Assembly (NCBI RefSeq): GCF_000739015.1
Contig: NZ_JPUG01000059.1
Location: forward strand, 1-64,000
Origin: Microvirga sp. BSC39
GTDB lineage: Bacteria; Pseudomonadota; Alphaproteobacteria; Rhizobiales; Beijerinckiaceae
Direction: 5' to 3'
Length of the DNA stretch: 64,000 bases
Below the pieces are notes generated by a model, which searched no databases, was not told the DNA's origin, and saw only the letters and a program-made list of their open reading frames with translations. A program made the position numbers and the translations under genes. Shown here in pieces: positions 21,094 to 28,735 of this stretch (positions within the stretch are counted from its first letter, which is position 1; each line of letters opens with the position of its first letter).

Positions 21094-21570
21094 ATGACAG
21101 CCTTCGCCGCTCTTGAGAAGTTACTGCATCAAGAAATCCCCCTGTCACGGGAGATGGGGGTCAGCGTCGTAGCTGCTTCGGCGGACGGGGTCCGGATCGT
21201 AGCTCCGCTAACGCCAAACATAAATTATTCTGGTACGGGATTTGGCGGCAGTTTGTATTCGGCGGCGGTGCTTTCCTGCTGGCTTCTAGTGCAGGCCACC
21301 ATCAAGTCTGCCGAGCTAGAGCTTGATATGCTCGTGATCCAGTCCGGCAGCATGGAATACTTGCATCCGGTAGACAGTGATTTTGAAGGCCAAGCATCGT
21401 GGTCTAGCGACGAAGCACGGGCACGCTTCTTAAGTGGGCTACGGCGGAGGCGGCTCTTTCGTACAGAAGTTTCGGCGCAGATCATCTGCAAGGACATTGT
21501 CTGTGCGCAGCTGGCTGGCCGATTTGTCGCACAACTCAGAACATCTCCTTACGAAGTTCAACGGGGCTGA
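21094..21570 (+). CDS. YiiD_C-like thioesterase-fold protein
   Basis: 158 residues with the hot-dog-like YiiD C-terminal (PF09500-type) pattern: APLTPNINYSGTGFGGSLY (about 36-54), then a hydrophobic helix SAAVLSCWLLV and GSMEYLHPVDSDFEGQ (about 88-104). Such domains are predicted acyl-CoA or acyl-ACP thioesterases; the substrate is unknown. AAGGAAG precedes the ATG. It stands alone, with a copy of the 70-nt repeat in its upstream region. Confidence 0.82.
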   Translation: MTAFAALEKLLHQEIPLSREMGVSVVAASADGVRIVAPLTPNINYSGTGFGGSLYSAAVLSCWLLVQATIKSAELELDMLVIQSGSMEYLHPVDSDFEGQASWSSDEARARFLSGLRRRRLFRTEVSAQIICKDIVCAQLAGRFVAQLRTSPYEVQRG

Positions 21571-21751
21571 GTGCGATTGCTCCGGGACAGCTTTCACAGG
21601 AGGCTAAGTCCCCGATTTCACAAACCAGCCGCCGCTCCGGGTCCCGCCAGCATTCAGGCACAGCTAGGGTAGAGCTGCCGCATCATTTCCAGATAAGCGC
21701 CTTTACAGGACCTGAGTAGGAGCTGGGCAAGGGGCCCCGCCACCCGCACCT

Positions 21752-22207
21752 TCATGGGGTGCAGGCCTCGGCGATCGACAGGCTGTTCTCGTAGAGGCGG
21801 TGCCGAGTGATGCGGCCGTTCTCGACGGTGAGGTGGAGCGCGAACGGACCCGCAAAGGACTTTCCCGTCGCGCGCACGGTCCCCGACAGGTGCCCCATCA
21901 AGACAGCGTCGGTGCCGTCGACGAGGAAGGTGTCGACAGAGGCACGCGCATCCTCGGGCACAACGTGTTCCATCAATTCAGTGAACTGGGCTGCGCATTC
22001 GGCGGCGGTGGAGCGCGGGCGGATCCACGGAGCGGCGGGGTTCTCGGCGAGCACCCAGTCGACCTCGTCGGCGAAGAGCGCAACGAGCCGCTCGGTGTTC
22101 CCGGCTAGCCGGGCGGCAAGGAACTCCTGCACGACGGCCCGGGTGGTCTCGGAGTTGGAGCTTGCGGCGATAGCTGAACTCTCTGTCGTGGCAGTCTTGA
22201 CGGTCAT
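21752..22207 (-). CDS. NTF2-like / SnoaL-type protein
   Basis: 151 residues. After a Ser/Thr-rich N-terminal ~20 residues comes an NTF2-like cone fold: VVQEFLAARLAGNTERLVALFADEVDWVL, then PSTAAECAAQF-like and FAGPFALHLTVENGRITRHRLYEN at the end. The family includes isomerases, cyclases and binding proteins, and the substrate cannot be read from the sequence. GAGGAGAG precedes the ATG. Confidence 0.85.
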   Translation of the reverse strand: MTVKTATTESSAIAASSNSETTRAVVQEFLAARLAGNTERLVALFADEVDWVLAENPAAPWIRPRSTAAECAAQFTELMEHVVPEDARASVDTFLVDGTDAVLMGHLSGTVRATGKSFAGPFALHLTVENGRITRHRLYENSLSIAEACTP

Positions 22208-22348
22208 GGTGCTCTCCTCGCTGCTGCCGCATCCCGGCAGGGGTTAGTCGCTAGACCCGGTTGTGCCAGGAAAGAGAAGAGCAATCGATTACCCCGGAGG
22301 TAATGTACGGTGTCTGTCCGCAAATTGCGCGGAATGCCCATGCAGCTG

Positions 22349-22789
22349 CTATTTGGCTATCTTCATATGGACAACGGGGAATGGGCGACCACTCCCATCG
22401 AGCTCGGATCGACCTGTCTCCTGAAAGCCAAGCCTTCTGTAAAAAGCCCGCGCTCCTTCATTTTGTTCATTAACATCGACCGTGAGAACGCCTTCTCTTT
22501 CCCGGGCATGTTGAACAAGTAGGCGGCCCACTCCTTTCCCATGCTGCTCTGGAGCGACAAACAGCGCGTCGATCATGGCTCCTGTCATGCCCATAAAGGC
22601 TACAGGAGCATCCAATACGTCGACCGCAACCCAGAGCTCAGCGTGGGGTAGGTAATCACTGCGGACCACGTTGGCATATAATTCAACATCGGCCTCACTC
22701 AGGAAGGAATGGGTGGCTCGGACTGCTGCGAGCCAGATGTTGAACAAAGTTTCGAGGTCGCTGGAGCGGGATTGGCGAACTGTAAGCAT
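22349..22789 (-). CDS. GNAT-family N-acetyltransferase
   Basis: 146 residues from the ATG at 22787-22789 (MLTVRQSRSSDLETLF). A TTG 66 nt upstream is less likely because GNAT enzymes start at this beta-strand. The acetyl-CoA loop is APEQHGKGVGRLLVQHA (motif A, about 75-92), followed by TVDVNEQNEGARAFYRRLGF (motif B). The layout resembles the YjaB type. Substrate unknown. Confidence 0.88.
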   Translation of the reverse strand: MLTVRQSRSSDLETLFNIWLAAVRATHSFLSEADVELYANVVRSDYLPHAELWVAVDVLDAPVAFMGMTGAMIDALFVAPEQHGKGVGRLLVQHAREREGVLTVDVNEQNEGARAFYRRLGFQETGRSELDGSGRPFPVVHMKIAK

Positions 22790-22937
22790 CAGCAGGTTGG
22801 TAGGTATAAAATCATTATCGTTCAAGTGGGAAATCCGGCCTAATGGGTAGCTCAATCTTCCGATAAGCCGCTTACTGGATGTCCTGTGCTTGCGGATTAC
22901 TCAAAAGGTCGGCCTATAACTGTGTTGGATTGATGAC

Positions 22938-23081
22938 TCACTCGTTCCAAGCTTGGAGGGCTGCCCTGTAGGCCTCCTCGTCCGTGCTGGCACCAACAAC
23001 GGGGCCTTCGGCATCGTCTTCGCAGCCGATGCACACGTAATAGGCGTGATACGTTCCCCCGATGTTGAAGCGGCTGGTCAT
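22938..23081 (-). CDS. Small hypothetical protein
   Basis: A 47-residue frame (MTSRFNIGGTYHAYYVCIGC..., ending AYRAALQAWNE) with an acidic middle. The upstream in-frame part to 23165 looks non-coding. No clear Shine-Dalgarno and no recognised family. Confidence 0.35.
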   Translation of the reverse strand: MTSRFNIGGTYHAYYVCIGCEDDAEGPVVGASTDEEAYRAALQAWNE

Positions 23082-23250
23082 GCCGGAGGTTCCGCTGCCG
23101 AGGGGGCATGGCAGGGGGCAAGCTCGATCATTGGATTTCCGCAAGCCTTGCTTGGCGGTTACCATACCGCCATTTCGCCCCTCGTTCTCGGACGAGTAGG
23201 TGTTAGGGGCAGCGTAGTTTCCGGTAAGCCCTCTATGAACCTGGATGGCT

Positions 23251-23320
23251 GCGACCTACGGTGGAGCGGCACAGCGGTTGTCTCATATCGTTCGAGATGT
23301 CCCATTTGCTTTGAAATAGT
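23251..23320 (+). repeat. 70-nt dispersed intergenic repeat, copy 2
   Basis: Partner of 20955-21024 (84% identity, no gaps). Neither copy lies in a supported gene. Confidence 0.7.
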
Positions 23321-23540
23321 CGATCCAATCAATCAGTAAAGCAAGCCATTATGGCCAAGCTTTACGCTGCTATCCAGTCGCGATGTTTGTCTCTATTTCG
23401 CAACACTCCCGCTGTGAGCGCACACGATTGCGGGTACTACTTATTGTTTCGAATTTTGGCGTGTGATTTCTCGATCGTAAATATTTCGTTGACTGAAACC
23501 CGTTTCATAAAACAGCGATCTTCTTTGCGATCTGGCCATT

Positions 23541-23795
23541 ATGCGTACGACTTCAATTACTCTGTATGAACTCGGCAGCATTCTTGATCGATTGACTGTC
23601 ACGACCAGCACTTATGCTGGCATATTTCACATTATTAGCGGCCGTCATCCAGAACTCGGCAGGATTACTGTGGTGCAAGGCATTACTGACATCATGATCA
23701 TTACCGAAGAGGTGAAGTCGGAACAGATTCCGATACAGGCTGCTGTTCTAGGTGAGCAGTCCAAGCGCGAACGTCCACTTCTGCAAGCAGCCTGA
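23541..23795 (+). CDS. Hypothetical protein
   Basis: 84 residues starting MRTTSITLYELGSILD. The frame has low GC compared with its surroundings, as does the 200 bp before it, which may point to foreign origin. No recognised family and no clear Shine-Dalgarno. I see nothing in 23796-24106. Confidence 0.35.
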   Translation: MRTTSITLYELGSILDRLTVTTSTYAGIFHIISGRHPELGRITVVQGITDIMIITEEVKSEQIPIQAAVLGEQSKRERPLLQAA

Positions 23796-24106
23796 ATGTG
23801 CCGTTTCTAACGGCTTAACCGGCCAGTTCGCTCGCGGGTTTGCTCGAAACGGCTTCAAGCCAGGAACCAATGAGCGCTCCTCCAAATGATAGTATGGCAG
23901 GGCAGCGCATGTCCAAGGGATACGGCTAGCAAATCCTGGCAGGCCGGCAGCTTCAGGTCCGTACCCTGCGAGGCCAAAGATTTGCGGAGGGACTTCGCGA
24001 GGCGATTGGCGTGCTTCGCATCGGCAAAGGTGACGCCGTTAGGGCGAGTTCAGCCTATGTTTTCTGGCCCGTCAAAGCATCGGAGCGGAAACTGCTCGGC
24101 GCTCCA

Positions 24107-24688
24107 TCAAGCCGCCAGGCGCTCCTCTGCTGCCCATTCAACAGCCGCAACCGTAGCACCTTGTTCACAAAGAGCCTGGGATAAGGTGATAAAACGCTCT
24201 GCCAAGTCGCCCGCTGCAATCTGCTGGGATCCTGACGCCTTCTTCTCGTGAAAGCGCATCCGGTAGAGGTTCTTCAAGATCGAGCAAGCCGTTACCAGGT
24301 TATCGGCCATCTCGAATGCCTGCGTTCTCGGCTGAAGGAACGTACGGCACCGGCGCGCGCTACTAAATAGATCCCGATAGATGAGATCCATCTCGTCTAC
24401 GGTCATTCCGCGTGCATTGAGTGCATCGGCTTCCAGCACATCGAAGGCGCTGGAAATCAGGCTCGCTACATGCCGAAGCGCTTGGCCATACCCATAAACT
24501 TTGTCATGACCCTTTGAGTCGATCTTCACTCTCAGAGAGAGCAAAGTCGAACGGGCCCGAGCAATATCGTCCGCGACGACTGGGCAGTCGTCACGCCCCA
24601 ACCATGGTCTGTTCATTATTGTTTTTGCCTTCGGAATCAGACGCCGAACTAACGTCCCCGAAATGAATCGACGAAGCTTCATAGGCAA
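24107..24688 (-). CDS. Hypothetical helical protein
   Basis: 193 residues, predicted mainly alpha-helical and without membrane spans. It has a basic N-terminus (MKLRRFISGTLVRRLIPKAK) and a regular heptad-like body. Alternative starts exist at the third residue and at MNRPWLGRDD. No family recognised. It is the last apparently whole gene before the decayed segment. Confidence 0.5.
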   Translation of the reverse strand: MPMKLRRFISGTLVRRLIPKAKTIMNRPWLGRDDCPVVADDIARARSTLLSLRVKIDSKGHDKVYGYGQALRHVASLISSAFDVLEADALNARGMTVDEMDLIYRDLFSSARRCRTFLQPRTQAFEMADNLVTACSILKNLYRMRFHEKKASGSQQIAAGDLAERFITLSQALCEQGATVAAVEWAAEERLAA

Positions 24689-24944
24689 GGAATAATTGTG
24701 GTTAAGCTCAGGGTTGCGACACTATATGCCTGCCGCGATGAAGTTGCTCCTAGTCTGTTCTTGATGCTTGTGAGCATCAAGGTTTAGGCAGAAACAATAA
24801 AGTTCTGACAGAAACAACAAAGTTCGTACTTATCTCGCCTAGCTTTCCCAAGGCTGTCCTGAACCCGCGCGACGGCTTGGCTTGGACTAAGCATCAATCT
24901 ATCGGAGCGACCTTTCTGGAGTGGATCGAACGAGGTCAAACCCC

Positions 24945-26132
24945 ATGAAAAAGAAGATCAGCCAATCGCAGCTCATCCTTCCGCTGCTCGATGCGATCGA
25001 GGAAAGGGGCGGGGCAGCCAAAGCCCGAGACGTCTATGACCTCGTGGCTGAAAAGATCAACCTGGCGGCTGAAGAACGAGCAGCCCGCATCACTATCTCC
25101 GGTCATTCCTACAACGCCTTTGAGCGCGAAGTGCGCTGGGCGCAGCAGCGGGCGAAACTCTAGGGCTTCTTAAGACCGGCGGAGTCGGGCCTATGGGCAC
25201 TCACCGACAAAGGAAGCTCCGCGCTCACAAAAGCAACACCCGGTCTCGTTGTCACGATCTTCATGACCGACAAGGGAGCCGCCCTGTGGGGGCATTGCGA
25301 GGATGCCGTCGGCCTCTTGGACGATAAAAGCATCTCACTCATCTTCAGCAGCCCGCCATACCCGCTTCTCAGGAAGAAGGAGTACGGGAATCTCGATGAA
25401 CGGGAATACCTGGACTGGATGGTGCGTCTGGCGGAAACATGGATGCCGAAGCTCGCCAGCGATTCTTCTGTGGTCCTCAACCTGGGTGACGCCTGGCGAC
25501 GGGGCGAGCCCACGCTGTCGCTCTACCAGGAGCGGTTGCTCATCAGGTTTGAGGACGAGCTCGGTTTGAAACTATGCCAGCGCTTTGCATGGTAGTCACC
25601 ATCGAAGCTCCCGGCGCCCGCCGAGTGGGTCACAGTACGGCGGGTTCGGGTAAAGCCCTCGCTCGAAAACGTGTTCTGGCTCTCAGCCTCAGACAATCCT
25701 TATGCCGACAACCGTCAGATTCTTGTCCCGTATTCCGACAGCATGAAGGCAGTGCTGAAGAGAGGAGGGCAGGAGGCCGCAAGCCGTCCGTCAGGCTACA
25801 CGATGGCCGCCGGTGCATTCGGTAACGGCAATGGTGGGGCGATCTCGGGCAACTTGATCGTTGCGGCCAACACCGAGAGCAACTCTGACTACATCCGAAA
25901 CGTAAAGGCTGCCGGACTTCCGGTTCACCCAGTCCGGTTCCCTGCCGCCCTTCCAGAAACGTTTATCAAATTTCAGACCCGGCTGAAGGATCTTGTGTTC
26001 GAGCCCTTCGGCGGATCACTTACGACAGCCGCTGTAGCCGAGGCGCTCGATCGCCGCTGGGTCGCCTCGGAGTGCATGCTCGAATACGTCCGAGGTGGTC
26101 AGCTTAGATTCCCGAGCGCAAAGGCTGCGTGA
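24945..26132 (+). pseudogene. DNA methyltransferase (SPPY, N4-cytosine type) with two in-frame stops
   Basis: A single reading frame of 396 codons is interrupted by TAG at codon 73 (25161) and TAG at codon 217 (25593), with no frameshift. Residues 1-100 resemble the Mrr N-terminal winged helix (QLILPLLDAIEERGG..., SGLWALTDKG). The catalytic motif IV SSPPYPL is at about 134-140 and the SAM-binding FEPFGGSLTT near 352-361. This motif order (IV before I) and SPPY are typical of beta-class N4-cytosine methyltransferases, by family knowledge. Both stops fall in well-conserved stretches, after RAKL and after QRFAW, so full-length enzyme is not expected without suppression. Confidence 0.85.
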
Positions 26133-26222
26133 CCTGAAGCCGTGTTAATTCGCTGTTAGTCATGGTTGGGCCACTCTGGTTGCGAGGTCGAGGCTCAGTC
26201 GATCTCTCCTCCCGTGAAGTTG

Positions 26223-26255
26223 GCCCCGTGCAGTTGTTTCCTTGCTGCGCGGGGC
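26223..26255 (+). other. Strong hairpin, first of a related pair
   Basis: GCCCCGTGCAG pairs with CTGCGCGGGGC (11 bp, one G-U), with an 11-nt loop, followed by TTTCGGTTTC. It sits 90 nt after the broken methyltransferase and may be its terminator. A similar hairpin lies at 26422. Confidence 0.55.
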
Positions 26256-26421
26256 TTTCGGTTTCAGCCGGACGGTTCGCTCTCTGGGGTTCACCCTTCT
26301 GATCGATGTCCCGGACCCAAGTGCGTATCGTGCCAACAGGTGATAGCCGCTTCTTAAGCTCTGACGCCTACCCATCGCACCTGAAAGGATCTTCGAACGC
26401 AGATCCTTCGCCCCCAGGAAA

Positions 26422-26452
26422 CCCCGCATAGCTGTTGCCCTGCTATGCGGGG
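26422..26452 (+). other. Strong hairpin, second of a related pair
   Basis: CCCCGCATAGC/GCTATGCGGGG, an 11-bp perfect stem with loop TGTTGCCCT, followed by TCTTCCGTTTC. The loop and downstream flank resemble those of 26223-26255. The stem sequences differ but remain paired. Confidence 0.6.
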
Positions 26453-26556
26453 TCTTCCGTTTCCAGGCCTGCGGTTGCGGCCTCCCACTACGAGCGGCCC
26501 AGCAGATCATCCGCCGTTCTCGCACGGCTAGATTGTTCCCCTGCCTTCACATTCCC

Positions 26557-27092
26557 ATGGCTGAGACAGTGTCGATCTCATTAACGAGTGATCCGCTCAC
26601 CAGCTGGGAGCCTGGGCGCTTGCCGCCTCGGTTCTACCATGCTAACCCACTTTATCGGTATGATCCTCAGGCCACCAGCAATCACGGCATCTGGGATCCG
26701 GCTGTTTAAGGCCAGATCAAAGGCTTGGGATTAAAGCCCTGTACCCTGTCCGGCAGGGATATGGCGGCTGTCTTCCTCACGGATGAAATCGGCATTGCCC
26801 TCAACTATGCCGAATGCACTCGAGGCGAGGACTGGCCGGTCGACCGGGTCATTCTGGAGATCAACGGATCGGCCATCGATGAGGCTCACGTTTTGCCAGA
26901 TCTGGACCAGGATGCTCGCACGATGGCCGACGACATCCTCGCGCAGGGTTTACCCAAGCTCAGTGGGATGCCGGCGAAATCCCCTAATTCGCGGTTCTCA
27001 ACGTGGCCGGTCAGATCCGATACACAGCGCCCATTCCAGATGCCGCGATCCGGACCGCCCGAACTCTGCCATTGCCGACTCGGGCTCGGTAA
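26557..27092 (+). pseudogene. ADP-ribosyltransferase-fold-like protein remnant
   Basis: The first part reads MAETVSISLTSDPLTSWEPG then RFYHANPLYRY, an in-frame TAA (26707), and KGLGLKPCTLSGRDMAAVFL and TDEIGIALNYAECT. The pattern (His-x-x-x-x-x-Tyr, then GL, then vfLTD...A..YAE) recalls ART-fold proteins such as KptA and DUF3990-like families. A one-base deletion near 26947 moves the remainder to another frame (QAQWDAGEIP, a TAA, then FAVLNVAGQIRYTAPIPDAA). It is upstream of, and co-oriented with, the Mom-like remnant. Assignment to the ART fold is by pattern only. Confidence 0.5.
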
Positions 27093-27140
27093 TCCACGGC
27101 CCGTCCCAACCTGCTTTTTGATTCGTTTCTCAGGCTTTCG

Positions 27141-28018
27141 ATGACCCAGCTCTCGCTTTTCGATCTGTCGATTCGGTGGAACAGCCGTCGCGCATCTTAC
27201 CGCCCCTCACAGGAGCCAATCGACCCCAGCCTATTTTCCGTTGCGCCGATTGGGAATGCGATCGCACGTAACTTCGTTGTCAGGCACCACTACTCGGGAC
27301 CCTATCCGGCCGCTGTTGCGGCCTATGGCATGTTCAAACGCATTGCCCCATTCCAGGAAGAACTTGTCGGGGTGGCCGTCTTCTCTGTCCCGATTCAGCC
27401 AAAGGCAGCCGCTGCCTATGGTGCGCCCATCGAGGCGAAATTCTGCGAGCTTGGTCGGTTCGTATTGAGAGACCACGTTGGCGGAAACGGAGAGACCTGG
27501 CTCCTCAAACGGGCTTTGGCGATGCTGGCAAAGGATAATCAGCGCCCTGATCGGAGGCCCTACTACGATCTGCGCCTGTCCTACAGTGATCCCGTGCCAC
27601 GGACAAACGCTGCCGGCGATCTGATCCATGTCGGGCACGTAGGACGGATTTATCAAGCCTATGGAGGGGCTAGTTCCTATCTCGGCCGCGGGAAGCCTCG
27701 CACACACTGGCTCACCCAGGATGGCTCCATTGTCCCGCCGCGGGCTTTATCCAAGCTCCGGAACAGGAAAAGGGCGTCGCCTACGCCTCCTATGCCTTTT
27801 TCAGGGTGCATGGAGCTCCGGCCATTGCGACTGGTGAGAAAGAGGCCGACTACATCCGTCGAGCCCTACAGGAAGGTGCATTCCGCAAGATGCGCCATAA
27901 TGGGAACCATGCCTATGTGTTCCCGTGCGGAACCCACTCCAAGCGCCAGGAGATCCGTCGGCGCATGGGCGAAGGGCTGCCTCGTCCGACAAAGACGGAC
28001 CTGCTCACGGCAGCCTAG
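27141..28018 (+). pseudogene. Mom-like (GNAT-fold) DNA-modification protein, frameshifted
   Basis: Residues 1-210 are in one frame: NFVVRHHYSGPYPAA (about 43-57), LGRFVLRDHVGG (about 96-107), a DLRLSYSDP segment and GRIYQAYGGASSYLGRG (about 168-184). The pattern HHYS...LxRxxL...SYsDP...YQA fits the Mom-like family, whose phage Mu member carbamoylmethylates adenine in DNA. Near 27765 one base is missing, and the rest continues in another frame (QEKGVAYASYAFFRV, then GNHAYVFPCGTHSKRQEIRR) to TAG at 28016. Undamaged length would be about 292 residues. It follows the ART-like remnant by 48 nt. Confidence 0.6.
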
Positions 28019-28347
28019 AATCTAGTTTAAATATCCAAGCCTGTTCGTGGTTCCGTTAAGAGTCATTAACCACACCCTTGCCCCCGTTCCCGAATCATAA
28101 TGCCGGATAGCGAATCCAACTTCAGACCGAATACTAGGCAACAACGAATCAGGTGCGTAACTGAGAATCACCCGGAACCGGGCTTTTACATGCGAATTGA
28201 CTCAGCCTTTTTGGCTAAGTGAGTCATTTCAAAGAAGTTTCCCACTGCTGAATCGATCTATTGTGAATGGATTCTTGCTAGCCGACTCCACAGCGTAGTT
28301 GGAATCGGGCATCTCTCGATATGGCACGAGTGTAACGGGTGGATGCC

Positions 28348-28560
28348 ATGCCTGATGCTAAGCAGATCGAGCGCGTTCAACGCTTTCGTAAGTCTCGCCG
28401 GGAACGGGGAGATCGGGAGATGAACGTCTGGATCCCAGGACTTCTCGGGGCTGCAATCGACCAAGCCGTCGAAAGCGGCCGCTTCAAGTCCCGTCAGGAA
28501 GCCATCACCCATGCCCTCGAGGCCACTTTTGCCCAAAAGGAGCGAAATGTCGTGACGTAA
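28348..28560 (+). CDS. Ribbon-helix-helix-like small regulator upstream of repC
   Basis: 70 residues from the ATG at 28348 (a GTG three codons earlier is possible). KQIERVQRFRKSRRERGDREMNV forms a basic arm and strand, followed by two helices (LLGAAIDQAVESG, SRQEAITHALEATF), a CopG/Arc-like layout. Its position directly before repC and its control region suggests a replication or copy-number regulator, by analogy with CopG proteins; this is inference. Confidence 0.55.
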   Translation: MPDAKQIERVQRFRKSRRERGDREMNVWIPGLLGAAIDQAVESGRFKSRQEAITHALEATFAQKERNVVT

Positions 28561-28565
28561 ACCAG

Positions 28566-28647
28566 GCAAAGCAAAAGGCCCACGAAGCTGGAAACTTCGA
28601 GGGCCTTTGGAGCTACCCGCGAGGGGCGGCGTAAAGATTGGTGTGAC
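28566..28647 (-). ncRNA. Candidate antisense (counter-transcribed) RNA of repC
   Basis: A consensus-like promoter on the minus strand (28654-28683) would start an RNA near 28647. It ends at a strong terminator hairpin (28574-28608) with TTTTGCTTT after it. The predicted size is ~80 nt. It is complementary to the repC mRNA leader just upstream of the anti-SD segment. Position, size and orientation match the ctRNA of repABC plasmids, located before repC. Confidence 0.6.
28574..28608 (-). terminator. Intrinsic terminator of the candidate antisense RNA
   Basis: AAAGGCCC.CGAAG pairs with CTTCG.GGGCCTTT (13 pairs around one A/A mismatch), with loop CTGGAAA. The T-rich side (TTTTGCTTT) is on the minus strand. 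Confidence 0.75.
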
Positions 28648-28735
28648 AACCTCCTTATGCCATCCCGACAAGCTGAATGTCAAGAGCATCGGTTACGGTG
28701 AACGCTCCCGCTTTGCCCTCACATAGGAGGGTACG
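28621..28735 (+). promoter_or_regulatory. repC leader with SD-sequestering structure
   Basis: The repC Shine-Dalgarno segment CATAGGAGG (28722-28730) can pair with CCTCC-T-TATG (28650-28659): nine pairs with one bulged T. The CCTC part can alternatively pair with GAGG at 28621-28624, which lies inside the antisense RNA's target. This gives two mutually exclusive folds, one hiding and one exposing the ribosome binding site. The pairing is seen directly; the switching is inferred from repABC precedent. Confidence 0.6.
28654..28683 (-). promoter_or_regulatory. Antisense promoter in the repC leader
   Basis: On the minus strand, a perfect TTGACA (28678-28683) is followed by 17-18 nt and GCATAA/CATAAG (28654-28660). 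Confidence 0.65.
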
